Shown: positions 33,700 through 46,666 of the stretch, in pieces
Layout of the letters: each line of letters begins with the position of its first letter
Numbering within the stretch: position 1 is the stretch's first letter
Assembly: GCA_014904845.1 (NCBI GenBank)
Contig: MU119220.1
Location: 124,001 to 188,000 of the forward strand
DNA: 64,000 nucleotides
DNA from: Acephala macrosclerotiorum
Taxonomy: Eukaryota; Ascomycota; Leotiomycetes; Helotiales; Mollisiaceae
Direction: 5' to 3'
Position numbers and translations under genes: made by a program
The notes under the pieces: generated by a model
What the model was told of the DNA's origin: nothing
What the model saw: the letters and a program-made list of their open reading frames with translations, nothing else
Databases searched by the model: none

Positions 33700-34133
33700 A
33701 TTAATTATCCTTTATAATAAAAGCTTTATATGCTAAGTTATATATAGGCAATAGGGCTGAACCCTTCGCTTAATTATTATTTAATATAAATAATTAATAA
33801 TAATTTATTTATTTATTATATATATTTTTAAAAATTTATATTAAAATATATAATATATTTAATTATATTTTAAATTTTAAATTTATATTATTTTATATTA
33901 TTTTATTTTATATTATTTTATATTATTTTATTTTATATTATTTTATTTTATATTATTTTATTTTATATTATTTTATTTTATTTTATTTTATTTTATTTTA
34001 TTTTATTTTATTTTATTTTATTTTATTTTATTTTATTTTATTTTATTTTATTTTATTTTATTTTATTTTATTTTATTTTATTTTATTTTAATAAATGTTA
34101 ATAATAATTTATAAAATTAAAATAAATATACAA
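33700..34133. repeat. AT-rich tract
   Basis: Almost devoid of G and C from about 33780 to 34130, in sharp contrast to the flanks. It encloses the pentanucleotide array and borders the kinase pseudogene on the left. The composition resembles RIP-type AT islands of ascomycetes, or a decayed element. Confidence 0.7.
33971..34090. repeat. (TTTTA)24 microsatellite
   Basis: 24 perfect consecutive copies of TTTTA over 120 bases, preceded by degenerate TTTTATATTA units from about 33890. Confidence 0.95.
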
Positions 34134-34449
34134 AGTTGCGAACGCTCGCGCCGGACTTGTACATTCGATCAGCTGCTCTTTCTTCCACCCTGCCCACCCC
34201 GACTTCTACCTTTGGTGAGTCTACGATACCTCCCCATGTTTCTTTGCCGTGCTCGTGTTGCAAAAGCTGCGAGGATGTTTTCAACACTCGTTGGTCACTC
34301 CGGTGGCCAGTATGTGCGCCAAAAGCTACTCCAGCGTCATCCTACGAAACCGGCGCTTGATATTCACCTTGCTCTGTAAGTTCAAGAATCATTTTCGATC
34401 TTGTAATTCTCATCAAAATCATGACTGATTGAATGAAAAATGATTCTAG

Positions 34450-35422
34450 CTGCGATGGCAGGCCTTCGTTCTAAAGCCTGTTTCCCGGTCAATCTTTGAT
34501 CTCTTGCAGGAGTTCAAAGACGAGTTTGGTAATGATCCTCGCCTCCGAATCCATGTAGACGACAATAAAAAGGAAAATGTACTTGTTTACGAGTACTTTA
34601 AGAGCGATTTGCTTTCGTTGGTAGAGAATTATCCAGCCCTTCCGATAGAGGCAAGAAAGGCAATTCTGAAAGAGGTTGCGCTGGGACTGAACGATATTCA
34701 TACAAAGAATTGGATACACTTAGGTATAATACCACCAAGGTTCGGCTGCCGTTGCCCATAACTCTCCGCTGACCATCCTTCTCTAGACGTAAAGCCTAAT
34801 AATGTCTTTCTCAATTGGCGTGTGGACGAGAAGGATCAATTCCATCTGGAAAAGGTGGCATTGGGCGATATGGAGTGTGCTTTGAAACTGGGAGGCCAAA
34901 AGCTCCTAAGCCATAGGATGGGGAACGTCATGTAGCGTAGCCCTGAAGGGCAACTAGGGAAGGGTGTTGGGAAACCTTCGGAGGTATTCTCTTTTGCACT
35001 CCTAGTGAGTCAACTTTTGGTTTGGCCGGACCAATCTTGTTAATCGTGGCTCCTAGTGTCTCTACGTAATCACGGGCGCGCAATGTTTCCACCCAGACTT
35101 CGAGAAACTTGATATTGAACCCGAGCCAGTGATTTTGTTCAAGTTGCTTTCGGCCTTCGGCCCGCTACCGGATGCGCTCGTAAAGCATGTCAACGACGAG
35201 GAAGCGGGAGCGCTCTTAAAGGGCCTGTGGCAGGCAATAGAAGAAGACGAATCAAACGAAGCTTTTGAGCAATGGTCTGAGGAGATGTTTCCTAACCTTG
35301 ACAACGAGGCAAAGAGGTTGATATTGAGGATGACAAACCTCGATCCAGCGAAAAGAGCATTGATGTCGGGTATTATAATGGATCCTTATTGGAACCGAGT
35401 TGAGGAGCTTCCAAGGTATTGA
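34450..35422 (+). pseudogene. Protein-kinase-domain pseudogene
   Basis: Three exon-like blocks (34450-34723, 34787-35004, 35057-35422) with GT/AG introns give a kinase fold lacking its N-terminal lobe: FVLKPVSRSIFDLL, LVYEYFKSDLLSLV, IHTKNWIHLDVKPNN (the catalytic loop, with HLD for HRD), VALGDMECALKL in the place of DFG, SPEGQLGKG, EVFSFALLCLYVITG and MTNLDPAKRALMSGII. A TAG at 34933 replaces the tryptophan expected just before RSPEG, one G-to-A change from TGG. No upstream exon with a glycine loop or start joins in frame. It resembles a multi-copy fungal kinase-like family. It is bounded on both sides by AT-rich tracts. Confidence 0.75.
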
Positions 35423-36709
35423 TAGGATTGCAAACGAGCAAGGTAGCGACCTAGATTAGTTGACGGATGTATAGTATTAAAGTGCACCAGGAATGTATTG
35501 ATTAGAACTTGGCTTGTTTTTAACTACTATCGTCCACAGCAGCAACAGCGACTTCCCTATTAATCCATGTAACGTGCCCAATAGCTTGTCAAACAGCAGT
35601 CAAAAAGCGTGTTCGTTATTGCCAAAAGCTCTGTTTTGATTTGTTCCAATCTCTCGCCATATGTAAAGTCACGCTAGTTGGTAAAGCGCGTTGGGACACG
35701 GTAACGGAATTCCACGATAGTCAAAACTTACATATATGACTTTAGCATTGCGATTAGAGCCATCTTTGAGATACTATGGCATATTAATAGAGAAGTCCAG
35801 CATACGAACCAAACTGTGGGTACAATACAATAGTCACGTGCATTACTAGGCCGGATTAGGACTAGCGCCGTTTGCGCTCAAATTGAAATTATATTTTTAT
35901 TTTTAATTTATTTTTTTAATAATATTAAATATTTTTTATTTAATTATTAAAATAAAAAAATACGTTTATTAGTTTAATGCCAGATTATAACTACGCACAA
36001 GAAATACCATGACCAACTCAACAGATAAGAACAGGAAATGATGATTTGTGAGACATTCAAATGACCAACAAGGGACGGCCTATATCTTGGGATTTGATAT
36101 TGCGCCGTGCACTTCCTCTGACCCTAGGTCGACTTCCCTTGAGAAATTAAGGCTTGGAGCTCACATATTGAGCTTCCAGTTGTAAAGGCGCTGCTGCATA
36201 AGTGATATACCACAAACCGCCCTGTTCATAAGTATGATGGAGGATTGAGCTCGATACTTGAAGTGATCATCGCAGAAATCAGAGAGTTATGAGGCTAACA
36301 GCGTTTCAACTTGAGAACTTGAGGACGGAGAAAGTTTTGCATTATCAATTGAGCATACATATAGCACCTAAAATTCAATTACTGCCGTGGCTGAATGAAA
36401 TATCCTGCATTAACGAAATATTTGATGTTGGTGGGGACAGCTCACGTGCACTCTCTTTGCGCTAACCCCAGAAAAGCTCAGCCGCATGACGCTAAAACGA
36501 CAGGGGTGGAGTAACATTTTGTTGTCAAACCGCATCACGGATTTCTCGATCCTGCGCAAACCTCAACTTGAGTCAAGCAACCCCAAGCTATTAAGTCTCG
36601 ACAACCTTGCACACAGATTCAAATCCTTGCCTGTACTCTGCGCAGTACTTGTACGCCGTTCTGAATTACATTCAACAAACAATCCTGCTCTGAGAGCAAA
36701 ACAACAACC
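35423..36709. other. Intergenic region with AT-rich patch
   Basis: Nearly 1.3 kb with no recognised gene. It contains a second AT-rich patch (35885-35965) and, at its right end, the C/A-rich leader of the next gene. Confidence 0.4.
35885..35965. repeat. AT-rich patch
   Basis: About 80 bases of nearly pure A/T, similar in composition to the tract left of the kinase relic, so that the relic is bracketed by two such patches. Confidence 0.65.
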
Positions 36710-39427
36710 ATGCCGGTCACCACCCGCAGAAAGGGTGCTGCTGAGCACACCGGCAACACCCCCAACGAGAAGAAACAACGCAAGAGAACCCGAAAGGATC
36801 CAGAAATTAAGCCTACTCCTGACGCTCCTCTACCATCTGTCGAAGATGAAGATATGACATCTACGCAAGCTCAGGCAGCCGCCGCAACGTCGACTACGTC
36901 TCGCTCCGAATCGATTCATCAAGACGAATCTCGCTCTACCTCGCCCCAACACATCGACACCCAACCCTCTTCATCCTCCCCATCTGCGCATGCGCATCCT
37001 TCACAACAAACCTCTGAACAAGAACCCACTTATCGATACTTCACGCGACAACGATCAGCATCAGTTACGCGAAGCGTCTCGCCTTCGATGGCCGCTGTCA
37101 ATCACAATAAGCGCGGTACGAAGCGCCAACGTGAGCAGAGTGAAGATGCTGCGGACGCGGATGTTGGCCCCTCGCAACCAGCAAACAAGCGTGCTCGAAG
37201 CAAGCCCACCCCAGCTAGTCGAGGCCGAGGCGGAGGTAAGGGTCGAGGAGGTCGTGCCAAACCTGCTTCAAAGCTTCAAAGCATCGTTGAGGCTAGCCCT
37301 GTCAGGGTCCAGATCCCGGCGGACAATCAGACTGATATGTCGCCTCTTAGAGAGCTTCAATCCTCCACTTCCCTCGCCCAACCCGTCGTCGACAGTCGGC
37401 CCTCAATGGCACAGGCCTCGCCGGATAATGACCGTGCTGCGAACACATTTGCAGAACTCCGTTCCAAATCCACCATTGGCAAACGTCGTTCATCAAAGAT
37501 CCAGCCTGTTGGCGACAATGGATACGATTCTCTGTCTGAATCTGAAGTGCAGGATTGGAAGCCAGATGAATGGCGTGAGCACAAGCAGTTAAGATACACC
37601 GCCCGGAAGGCGGCCCCGAGTATGAAGACTCCTCTCACTACCTCCTCCATCTTTCTCCCTGCGAACTCCTCCCTTCCAAAGTCGAGCGTAGCAGTCCCTA
37701 CCAAAAAAAAGACACTTTCTAAACTTGAATACTATGCAGATCAACGTCCGGACGGCTGGCAGTACTTGGAATATGTTGCCGCCCAGTTGAAGTCTGGAAA
37801 CTTACTTTCTGCCACATTTGCTCAGCCACGCGCTCCAGAGGGTGATGAGATCATGACCGATGAAAGTACCAATGCTATTCCCCAAACCCCTACCCAAGCG
37901 CCATCTCAACAGGTACAGCAGTCTCAATCGTGGATTGTCACTTCCGCAAAGAAGGCAAGGAATCTTGTCACTTACCCAATGAAATTCTTTGGCGGTGCCA
38001 AGGACGCTGGAGAGCAAAAGACAGATTTCACATTCGAATCATCTTCAACAATTACCATTCCACCAACTACAGGTTCCTCAAGTACAGGCTCTTTAAATGC
38101 AGGTTCCTCAAATGCAATTTCTCCTAGTACGGGTTCCTCAAATATCATCCCCGCTACTACAACTTCCTCAACTTCCGATCCCTTGGATCCCAACCCTCTG
38201 ACTACACCTACATCACAAACTGATCACACATCGCGCACCAAGACTGGTCGCCGAGTACAATTTGTGGAAGAGAAGCGCCTTGAGACGATACGCGACCGTC
38301 ATGCTATCAAGAGAAATAAGAAGTTTGGTACCCCGATCCCTGAGAAATCACCCGAGTTCGAAATCACAGAAGAACTGAAGGCTGAATTCCAAGATTTTCT
38401 CAATCAGAGACGAGGCAAGGATCACGGTGAGCGAGAAAATGAGGTCTATGAAAACGGTCCTACCCGTACATTCCAGGCTCCTGATCCCGACGATGAGTCG
38501 GACGAGTCTGGGTTTGAGACACCATCTTCACACCCTGAATTCATACCCGTCTTTCGAGAGGCGGTCGAACTACCTCCAATTCCGGATAGGGATACTAGCG
38601 ACGACACATACTATTACACTTTCAAAAACCACAGGTTTAGCCGCCTCTATTACGCTAAGCCTATCAATCTGAAGCTTGCGAAGGACCCAGTTTTCAACAC
38701 GGGATACCGGGATAAACTCCAAGGCCAATGGGGTCCGGAGATGATGGAGTGGTGGGTAGAGACTGAGAAGTACGCCGACCTCCGTAATGCCGTGAAGGTC
38801 TACAAGGACTCAGAGAGCAAATGGGGTCCCGCCACCTATGAGGAACACGAAGATATCATCGCCAAGATCAACAAATTCAACGAAATGATCAAGAAGAACA
38901 AGGATGCTCGTCTCGCTAAGGAAGAGGCCAGTCGCGCAGCATCCGGCGACCCTTTCGCAAATGGAAGCGTCAAGGCCACGTCCAGTCGATCAATTGAGGA
39001 GATTGATCGTCATGCAAGAGTAGAGGACTCACCGGAAGATGAAGAGGAGTCTGTTCTGCAATCTAAGACAAATACCCAAACACCCCCACCGCCCCCACGA
39101 CCATCCAACGCTCAATTGCCAGGCCAGACTGGGGCTGCTGCTGACCCCTTCACTCCAGCAAAGCCCAAGTCTGTCTTTGACTTGGACAAGCACAAGCCTA
39201 AGACACCTAGTCTATTAGGCAAGTATGCGGAGCGAGCATATAGCTCACCGGTAGAGTTCGAGAAGGAGAATGTCCCCGAGGAGGAAGGAGGTGATGATTT
39301 CCAGGTGGTGACCCTGGTGAGCGAAGATTTTGCGGATGAAGATATCGAGGCTCTAGGCTTTTACAGTGGCGAAGATGATGTGGTTCTTACTGCTATGGAC
39401 ATGGATGAAGTAGAGTGGGAATCGTGA
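36710..39427 (+). CDS. Large disordered nuclear-type protein, function unknown
   Basis: Single-exon protein of 905 residues starting MPVTTRRKGAAEHTG; the AACAACC context before the ATG is good. Basic clusters (KKQRKRTRKDPE near 22; NKRGTKRQREQ near 134; GRGGGKGRGGRAKP near 170) suggest nuclear localisation and nucleic-acid contact. A Ser/Thr-rich repeat with GSSSTG-like units lies near 450-490. The only globular-looking part is at about 630-745, with YYYTFKNHRFSRLYYAKPIN and GPEMMEWWVETEKYADLRNA, followed by a lysine-rich helix (NEMIKKNKDARLAKEEA). The C-terminus is acidic. I recognise no family. Low-complexity composition and the single exon fit a fast-evolving lineage-specific gene. Confidence 0.75.
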   Translation: MPVTTRRKGAAEHTGNTPNEKKQRKRTRKDPEIKPTPDAPLPSVEDEDMTSTQAQAAAATSTTSRSESIHQDESRSTSPQHIDTQPSSSSPSAHAHPSQQTSEQEPTYRYFTRQRSASVTRSVSPSMAAVNHNKRGTKRQREQSEDAADADVGPSQPANKRARSKPTPASRGRGGGKGRGGRAKPASKLQSIVEASPVRVQIPADNQTDMSPLRELQSSTSLAQPVVDSRPSMAQASPDNDRAANTFAELRSKSTIGKRRSSKIQPVGDNGYDSLSESEVQDWKPDEWREHKQLRYTARKAAPSMKTPLTTSSIFLPANSSLPKSSVAVPTKKKTLSKLEYYADQRPDGWQYLEYVAAQLKSGNLLSATFAQPRAPEGDEIMTDESTNAIPQTPTQAPSQQVQQSQSWIVTSAKKARNLVTYPMKFFGGAKDAGEQKTDFTFESSSTITIPPTTGSSSTGSLNAGSSNAISPSTGSSNIIPATTTSSTSDPLDPNPLTTPTSQTDHTSRTKTGRRVQFVEEKRLETIRDRHAIKRNKKFGTPIPEKSPEFEITEELKAEFQDFLNQRRGKDHGERENEVYENGPTRTFQAPDPDDESDESGFETPSSHPEFIPVFREAVELPPIPDRDTSDDTYYYTFKNHRFSRLYYAKPINLKLAKDPVFNTGYRDKLQGQWGPEMMEWWVETEKYADLRNAVKVYKDSESKWGPATYEEHEDIIAKINKFNEMIKKNKDARLAKEEASRAASGDPFANGSVKATSSRSIEEIDRHARVEDSPEDEEESVLQSKTNTQTPPPPPRPSNAQLPGQTGAAADPFTPAKPKSVFDLDKHKPKTPSLLGKYAERAYSSPVEFEKENVPEEEGGDDFQVVTLVSEDFADEDIEALGFYSGEDDVVLTAMDMDEVEWES

Positions 39428-39667
39428 ATTATGTAATGTCTTTTTTCTTTCTTTTTTTTCAGCACAGCGAGCATGGCGTTTTGGAATGGGCATCTTCGAT
39501 GTATCCCACTGTTTGGGGTTTTATGACCCTGCCTTCGAGGAGGGCATGTATTGAGTAAGGGATTGAGTATAAGAAGTGTTTTTTGTTTTGTTTTTATGAT
39601 GGCGTTCGGGAATACATACATTTTTTGGACTGGGGCGGTGGGAGTGTGGATTTCTTTCTTGGTTTCA

Positions 39668-39704
39668 GTTGCGTCCTGCGCCCTTTTGGGCGCGGTTGAT
39701 GCCC
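39668..39704 (+). repeat. Hairpin element copy A
   Basis: GTTGCGTCC, a stem GCGCC/GGCGC with a short pyrimidine-rich loop, then GGTTGATGCCC. The same frame of flanks surrounds copy B 41 bases downstream. Confidence 0.7.
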
Positions 39705-39745
39705 GGAGCTTTGAGGAGGGAATCCGGGGGGTTTCTACTTGGCGG

Positions 39746-39780
39746 GTTGCGTCCCGCACCTTCGGGTGTGGTTGATGCCC
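39746..39780 (+). repeat. Hairpin element copy B
   Basis: Same flanks as copy A (GTTGCGTCC and GGTTGATGCCC), with stem GCACC/GGTGT and a TTCG tetraloop. Stem differences from copy A keep the pairing. Confidence 0.7.
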
Positions 39781-40447
39781 CTCTTGGAGGAAGAGATCCT
39801 CTTGTAAATTGTCCATAGTAAAAAACAAATTGTAAAGTCACACAACTTCTTGTTGCAACGTGACATGTATTTCTCTCCTTAAACCCAGTGCCACTTTCTT
39901 TTCTTCCGTACGCCACTGTTTGGGACTTTGAAACCTGCCTTCTAGTAGGGCATGTATAGGGCATGTATTGAGTGAATATGAATATGAGATTGAGTAAAGT
40001 ATCAAAAAGGACGTCTGAAGGGCATTGGTGTACGGGAAACTACTTAATCTTTATGGATGCAGCCGAACTCGTCCAGGAAAGCTTGTTCTACTACTACTCA
40101 ATCCTCCCCTAGAATACTCATGCCCACCTCCTCTCTGAATATCCTCTTCTTGTTCTTGAAGAAACGTTTTCGACGATGTTGGTAGGTAATCCATAGCCTT
40201 TGAAGAAATTACGGCCGGAGAGCTAATGGAAAGAGAGGTAGATACTTGGTCTCGGGCAAAATTGAAAAGCGCTTCGAGAACCAGAATAGATGTTCGTGGC
40301 GCTTGACATAATTGTTGGGCTGAGGAAGTTTCTGGAGAAACAGGGAAGCTTTGACTTGGGAGTGGGTTTTGCTGCTGGTTTGCTTTTTGTGACACTGCCA
40401 GATGGGACTGTTCAAGCAGATAGCTGAAGATGTGGACAGTTTGAAAG

Positions 40448-40765
40448 ATGATGCTGTTGCATATCATTTCCCTCATCCTAGGTCTTGTCCTCGTCGCGAA
40501 ACCACTACCAGATAAACTTCTCCCTTGGGATTCTCAGCCCTGTCACATCACCGATACACCATCAACATCACCAGCAGGAATGAAGGTATTAACACTCTCA
40601 CTCCTAAACCCGAACCATCACCGTTCCCGTGTTAGCGTTTTGCCGAGCGATTGTAATGGTAAGCCGGTCTTCGTTCGGTCCCAAGATTTAGAGAGGTTAG
40701 ATAGACTAGAGGGAGCGAAGTGGGAGATTCAAGCTGTCATTGATGTTAGCTTGCTCTTTGGTTGA
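40448..40765 (+). CDS. Candidate small secreted protein
   Basis: A 105-residue frame starting MMLLHIISLILGLVLVAKP, a plausible signal peptide, followed by a hydrophilic body with two cysteines (near residues 33 and 70) and a charged end containing RSQDLERLDRLEGAKWE. No known family. GT-AG pairs inside could alter the model. The overlap of its start with a leftward frame and the lack of homology evidence keep confidence low. Confidence 0.3.
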   Translation: MMLLHIISLILGLVLVAKPLPDKLLPWDSQPCHITDTPSTSPAGMKVLTLSLLNPNHHRSRVSVLPSDCNGKPVFVRSQDLERLDRLEGAKWEIQAVIDVSLLFG

Positions 40766-41359
40766 GAAAATTTGTTGGTGAGGTTCCTGGTGGGTTCGGA
40801 GATAGTGGTGTTGAAATTGTGAAGATGTGGCCTCGTTCATTTAGGAAGCTAGAAATCGAGATTTGACGACATCGCAGAAGACCGGGGCTTTTGTAATGCT
40901 CTTCTATTTTAACATCTTGCTCCAACGAGCTCATGTAGTAGTACACACACAATGCCCACCCAACGCCCGTATCTATACACATGCAGAGCTCCATTCCAGT
41001 CCTGCCATGCCTGCCATGTTCGCAAGCCAAGCAAAAGAACCCATCTATAACGAACAATGATCAAACGCTCTGTCAAGATCTTGTTTTACCGGAAGAAAGA
41101 ACACAAGGAGAGAAAGAAGAAGTTTCGCAAACGAAGTCAAATTATGTACTTGAAAAAACATCATGCCATAGACGAGTTGGGGCAGGGCTCGATGTAGTCA
41201 TGTAATGCCTCCCCTTCTATGCCCGGTGTGTTCATTCCCATCCAATCCCTAGTAAGCCGTAAGGCAAGGATTACAAAGCTCGTATTATTTCTCCAATTCT
41301 CTGTCTATCGCAAATGTGAAAATTGGGTATGCATGAAAGGTCGTACTGGAATACAGCGT
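40766..41359. other. Intergenic region
   Basis: Covers the 3' side of the sugar transporter gene; nothing recognised. Confidence 0.35.
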
Positions 41360-42772
41360 TTACGAAGTACCGAGGTAGTTCTTGCCTGCGTTGATTAGAT
41401 TCTTGGTGTCGTACTCGGGTGCGTATGTTGGCGCGAGGTGGTTGAATAGGAACATAATTGAGACGATGAATAGGGTGAAGATGAGGAGTTTGCGGAGGGC
41501 GGGCTTGGTGGCTCCAAACTCGGCCCATCTACGGCTAGCTTCTGCGATGAATGGCTTCAATTCCTTTTGGCCGAGCTTGTAGTAGATCATGCCCACGAGA
41601 GCAATGCTGTATCCGAATGCTTGGAGGCCGGAGATCTTGGTCCCCCAGATGAGCATAGAGGCGGCGACAAGGAGGACATCCTTGAGAACACCACAGAGGG
41701 TAAGGACGAGACCGGAGGTTTTGCCAATCTGAAAACATTAGCATTTCCGAATTTAGTGCTAATCGAATCGAACTTACTAGGAAAACAACGGAAACGTTCA
41801 AGAGGAAAGCACAGCATGCGTTAGCGAAGAAAGTCCACAAGCCAACAGCATAGACCTCGGTCATGGTAACCTTTGGTACTTCCCAGAAAAGTGCAACTGT
41901 CAAGTTCATAACAGCGCAGACTGGTGCGAAGTAGTAGAGGGAGACCAAGGGGTCCATCTTGAACTCTGAGCCATTGAGTAATCTTTGGACCAAGCAAATC
42001 CTGATAGCCTCGAAGACGATCCCTCCAACCTGGTACAAGAAACCAATAAGAACAAAGTCGAGTTCGCCGTATGAGGCTAAGGCGACACCAATGACAATAA
42101 GGGAGACGTTGCCAAGCTTCTTGAGGTCAACTGGCTCGATCTGAAGGACCCAACCAGCGATAAGGACTGCGACAGGTGTGAATGCCTATTTTGCATGTCA
42201 GTTGATGTATTGATGGGAGAGAAATTTGAATCGTACCTTGATCATTTGAATGAATGAGACACTTAAGTACAGATATGTCAAGTTACCGCAGATCAAACTC
42301 AGCGAGAAAAAGATTCCAATTGGCACAATAGCTCGCAGGTATACTCGGCCAGTCATCTTCACAGTCTTTCTGCCATCGAGGAGGGTTGTGGTTCGGGCCA
42401 TGACTTGTGTCATGAAGGTAGCGAATACCAAATGCCATGATGTGAGGAGAATGGGGTAATCTTCAAGACATTGTCAGCACATTCTTGACGTGGCGGGAGG
42501 GGTTATCGTACGGAAGTTCAAGGTGGACAAGATCCATTTGTTGAAGAGAATGACACTGGAGGAAAGGGAGATCCAAACACTGTCCGCAGCGTTAGCAGTG
42601 GCCTATTTTCGTGCGGCGCAGGCGAGGATACTGACATAACATAAACAGCTGGATGGATGCCATTTCCTTTGATCTCTTGTTGCCTCTTCTCGGTGATGGG
42701 ATTGACGGTTGGCAGAACAGGCTCTGATTGTCTGGTGTTCTCGCCCGAAAGGCGGACCTTTTCTTCACTCAT
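41360..42772 (-). CDS. Nucleotide-sugar/triose-phosphate-type transporter, possible UDP-Galf transporter
   Basis: Member of the drug/metabolite superfamily, TPT/nucleotide-sugar branch. Five exons (42772-42636, 42579-42512, 42460-42237, 42185-41778, 41728-41360), all introns 49-56 bp with GT/AG ends, join to 401 residues. About ten membrane helices are visible. Typical landmarks are WISLSSSVILFNKWIL at helix 1, HYPILLTSWHLVFA at helix 2, SVSFIQMIKAFTPVAVL, the conserved proline-containing helix of the family, and GKTSGLVLTLCGVLKDVLL. A Lys-containing C-terminal cytosolic tail follows. It is divergent from UDP-galactopyranose mutase. In Aspergillus, as I recall, a UDP-Galf transporter gene lies next to the mutase gene, so this role is plausible here; substrate cannot be read from sequence. 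Confidence 0.88.
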
Positions 42773-44711
42773 GATGGCAATGAATGATGCAAGGTGTTGC
42801 TACTCTTGGTGACGTGAGACCGCGATCGCAATAAAGGAGCACGTAGATTCAGAAGGTAACGAACGACAAATCGACAAGGGCGATGGTGACCAGGCGGTGT
42901 ATATCGTCAATCTCGCGATGGACGGACGACGAGCAGCAGATGGCGGTTTGTGCGATGGTGTCGAAGTGGGAGAGAAGAAGATCTCAAGATTATTTTCGAA
43001 GACCGCAAGGGGTCGCGGGCCTCGCTCGCTGGTGGCTAAGACAAAAGTCCGCCGTAGAGCCGATTGGGCTTAGTCGCTTGCACCGCGTCACAGTTAAATA
43101 AAAAGGGGGGCTCTGGCTCAGCTATATTAAACTCTGTATCATTCGCAGCTGTAGATCTGGCCATCATTGCCTTGAGAAAGTTGCTTCGATAAAAGTTCGG
43201 ATAGTCATAGTGTCGAAAACGGGCCGTCGACTCCTCCTGATGCACGATCTTCAAGCAGATTTCATCATTCGTCCAACCGAAGTGTGAAGTCCCAGCAGCG
43301 GCATCTCATCAAATGCTTCTCTTCATCCCATAGAGATTTAGAACGATGCAGATCCGTTTCAGGTCCATCTATAATTAAGTTGGGTTTAGGTTACAGGGAC
43401 TGAAGTTTGACAGATGGAGACTGGGACGATTTGGATTTCAGTGAGGTAAGAGACACGCAATGACTTGATCCACTGCGCTGCCGGGTCCGGATATGTTATA
43501 TTAAGCTTCTAGCTTTACTATTTGTATGGCCCAATTGCAATTGCTTCTTGTCTGCTTTTCAGACAGTTGAAAGAGTGTGTGTTGCCAAAAATCTTGGTCT
43601 TGTACTGTATGTACAGTATGAGATCAAGCACTTGAGCCGAAGCTCGTATCCAAGCGCCTCTGATTATGACAGATATAGAGGAAATGACGTGCCTTAATTG
43701 GGAGCTCATCCATGCCGGTAATCATTACCATGTACCGATTCGAGCCGACAATCATCTCTTAGTAATTGACAGTCACCGACTCGTGTCAAAAGACGAACAA
43801 ACTTGGTGATGGGTAGGACAACATGTGCAGCACCCCTTTGAAACAAGGCGGCTTGCTTGTCCCACTGACAAACGAACCCCGAGCTACAATCATGAGCAGA
43901 CGAGGCTCTTCGAGAATTAAGCACCGGGCTTGCAGGTTGTGACCAGGTTCGTCAAATTATGCTCATCTTGAGGCAGTGGGGGGCCGTGACGCCTATCCCA
44001 ATGCAAGTGAATCTTCAAGCAACAACTGCATCTCAAGGGTGGAGCAAGAGATGGCATCACAAAAGATGTCGTTGAAATCCGTATGTAACGTCCACTATCG
44101 GCATATTGGACGTTGCAACAACGTTGGAGGCTTGAGGCTTGATCTGACGTGAATGGGCACGGCGGATTGCCCAGGATGCTAGCTCAGCCTTGCCTTTCAC
44201 GAGGCGTTTGTCAACACGATGCAGCCAAAAAGGAGGGGTGTACTGTACACTGTAAACGAACGTCAGTGTTACGAACTCACGAGTTTTACCTTGCACGACC
44301 CATTGCCCCAGGTGATTGATAGGCTGAAAGAGATGAGCAGAGGCTAGGAAATGCACACAATCTTCCCCCTATTGCGTTTGGGGACGAAGCAGTTGCAGCC
44401 TCAAATTAGACATCTTTGATTTCATTAAAAGGAGAGCCCCACATTCAAGCGGTGAGCCAATCGATAAGCTAGCGTCGCAGGCTACCCGTCTGCAGTGGTG
44501 CCCACACATCCCTGCATATTCAGCCCCTCGAGATGAGAGTCGACTTTTTTTGAACCTCGCCGCCCTCGAGTTCCCTCTCCTCCCCACGCCCTTCGTTTTG
44601 TACAAATCTCAATTGTCTGCATAGAGCATAGAACGGTGCATCTGCAAGACTTTTCGTCCCGTCCCAAGATCTTGCGAAGTCTGCACATACCCCACCGCAA
44701 GAATCAACAAG
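42773..44711. promoter_or_regulatory. Long divergent intergenic region, transporter / mutase
   Basis: 1.94 kb between the two start codons. Short frames on both strands show no domain. It should include both promoters and is unusually long compared with the other divergent pairs here. Confidence 0.4.

Positions 44712-46666
<1,955 letters not shown>

Larger units (their letters stand above)
39505..39972 (+). repeat. Direct repeat pair (copies 39505-39555 and 39913-39972)
   Basis: Both copies read CCACTGTTTGGG, then an A/T-rich stretch, then CCTGCCTTC and GGGCATGTATTGAG. The second copy has GGGCATGTAT duplicated internally. They flank the hairpin pair. Confidence 0.75.
39428..40447. other. 3' flank with duplicated segments
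   Basis: Downstream of the 905-residue protein gene. It contains two pairs of related segments, listed separately, and a weak leftward 141-codon frame (40476-40051) without recognised motifs. Confidence 0.45.

Noticed and set aside
40051..40476. Leftward 141-codon frame
   Set aside because: No motif, no signal peptide and no intron logic; it was not given a gene call.
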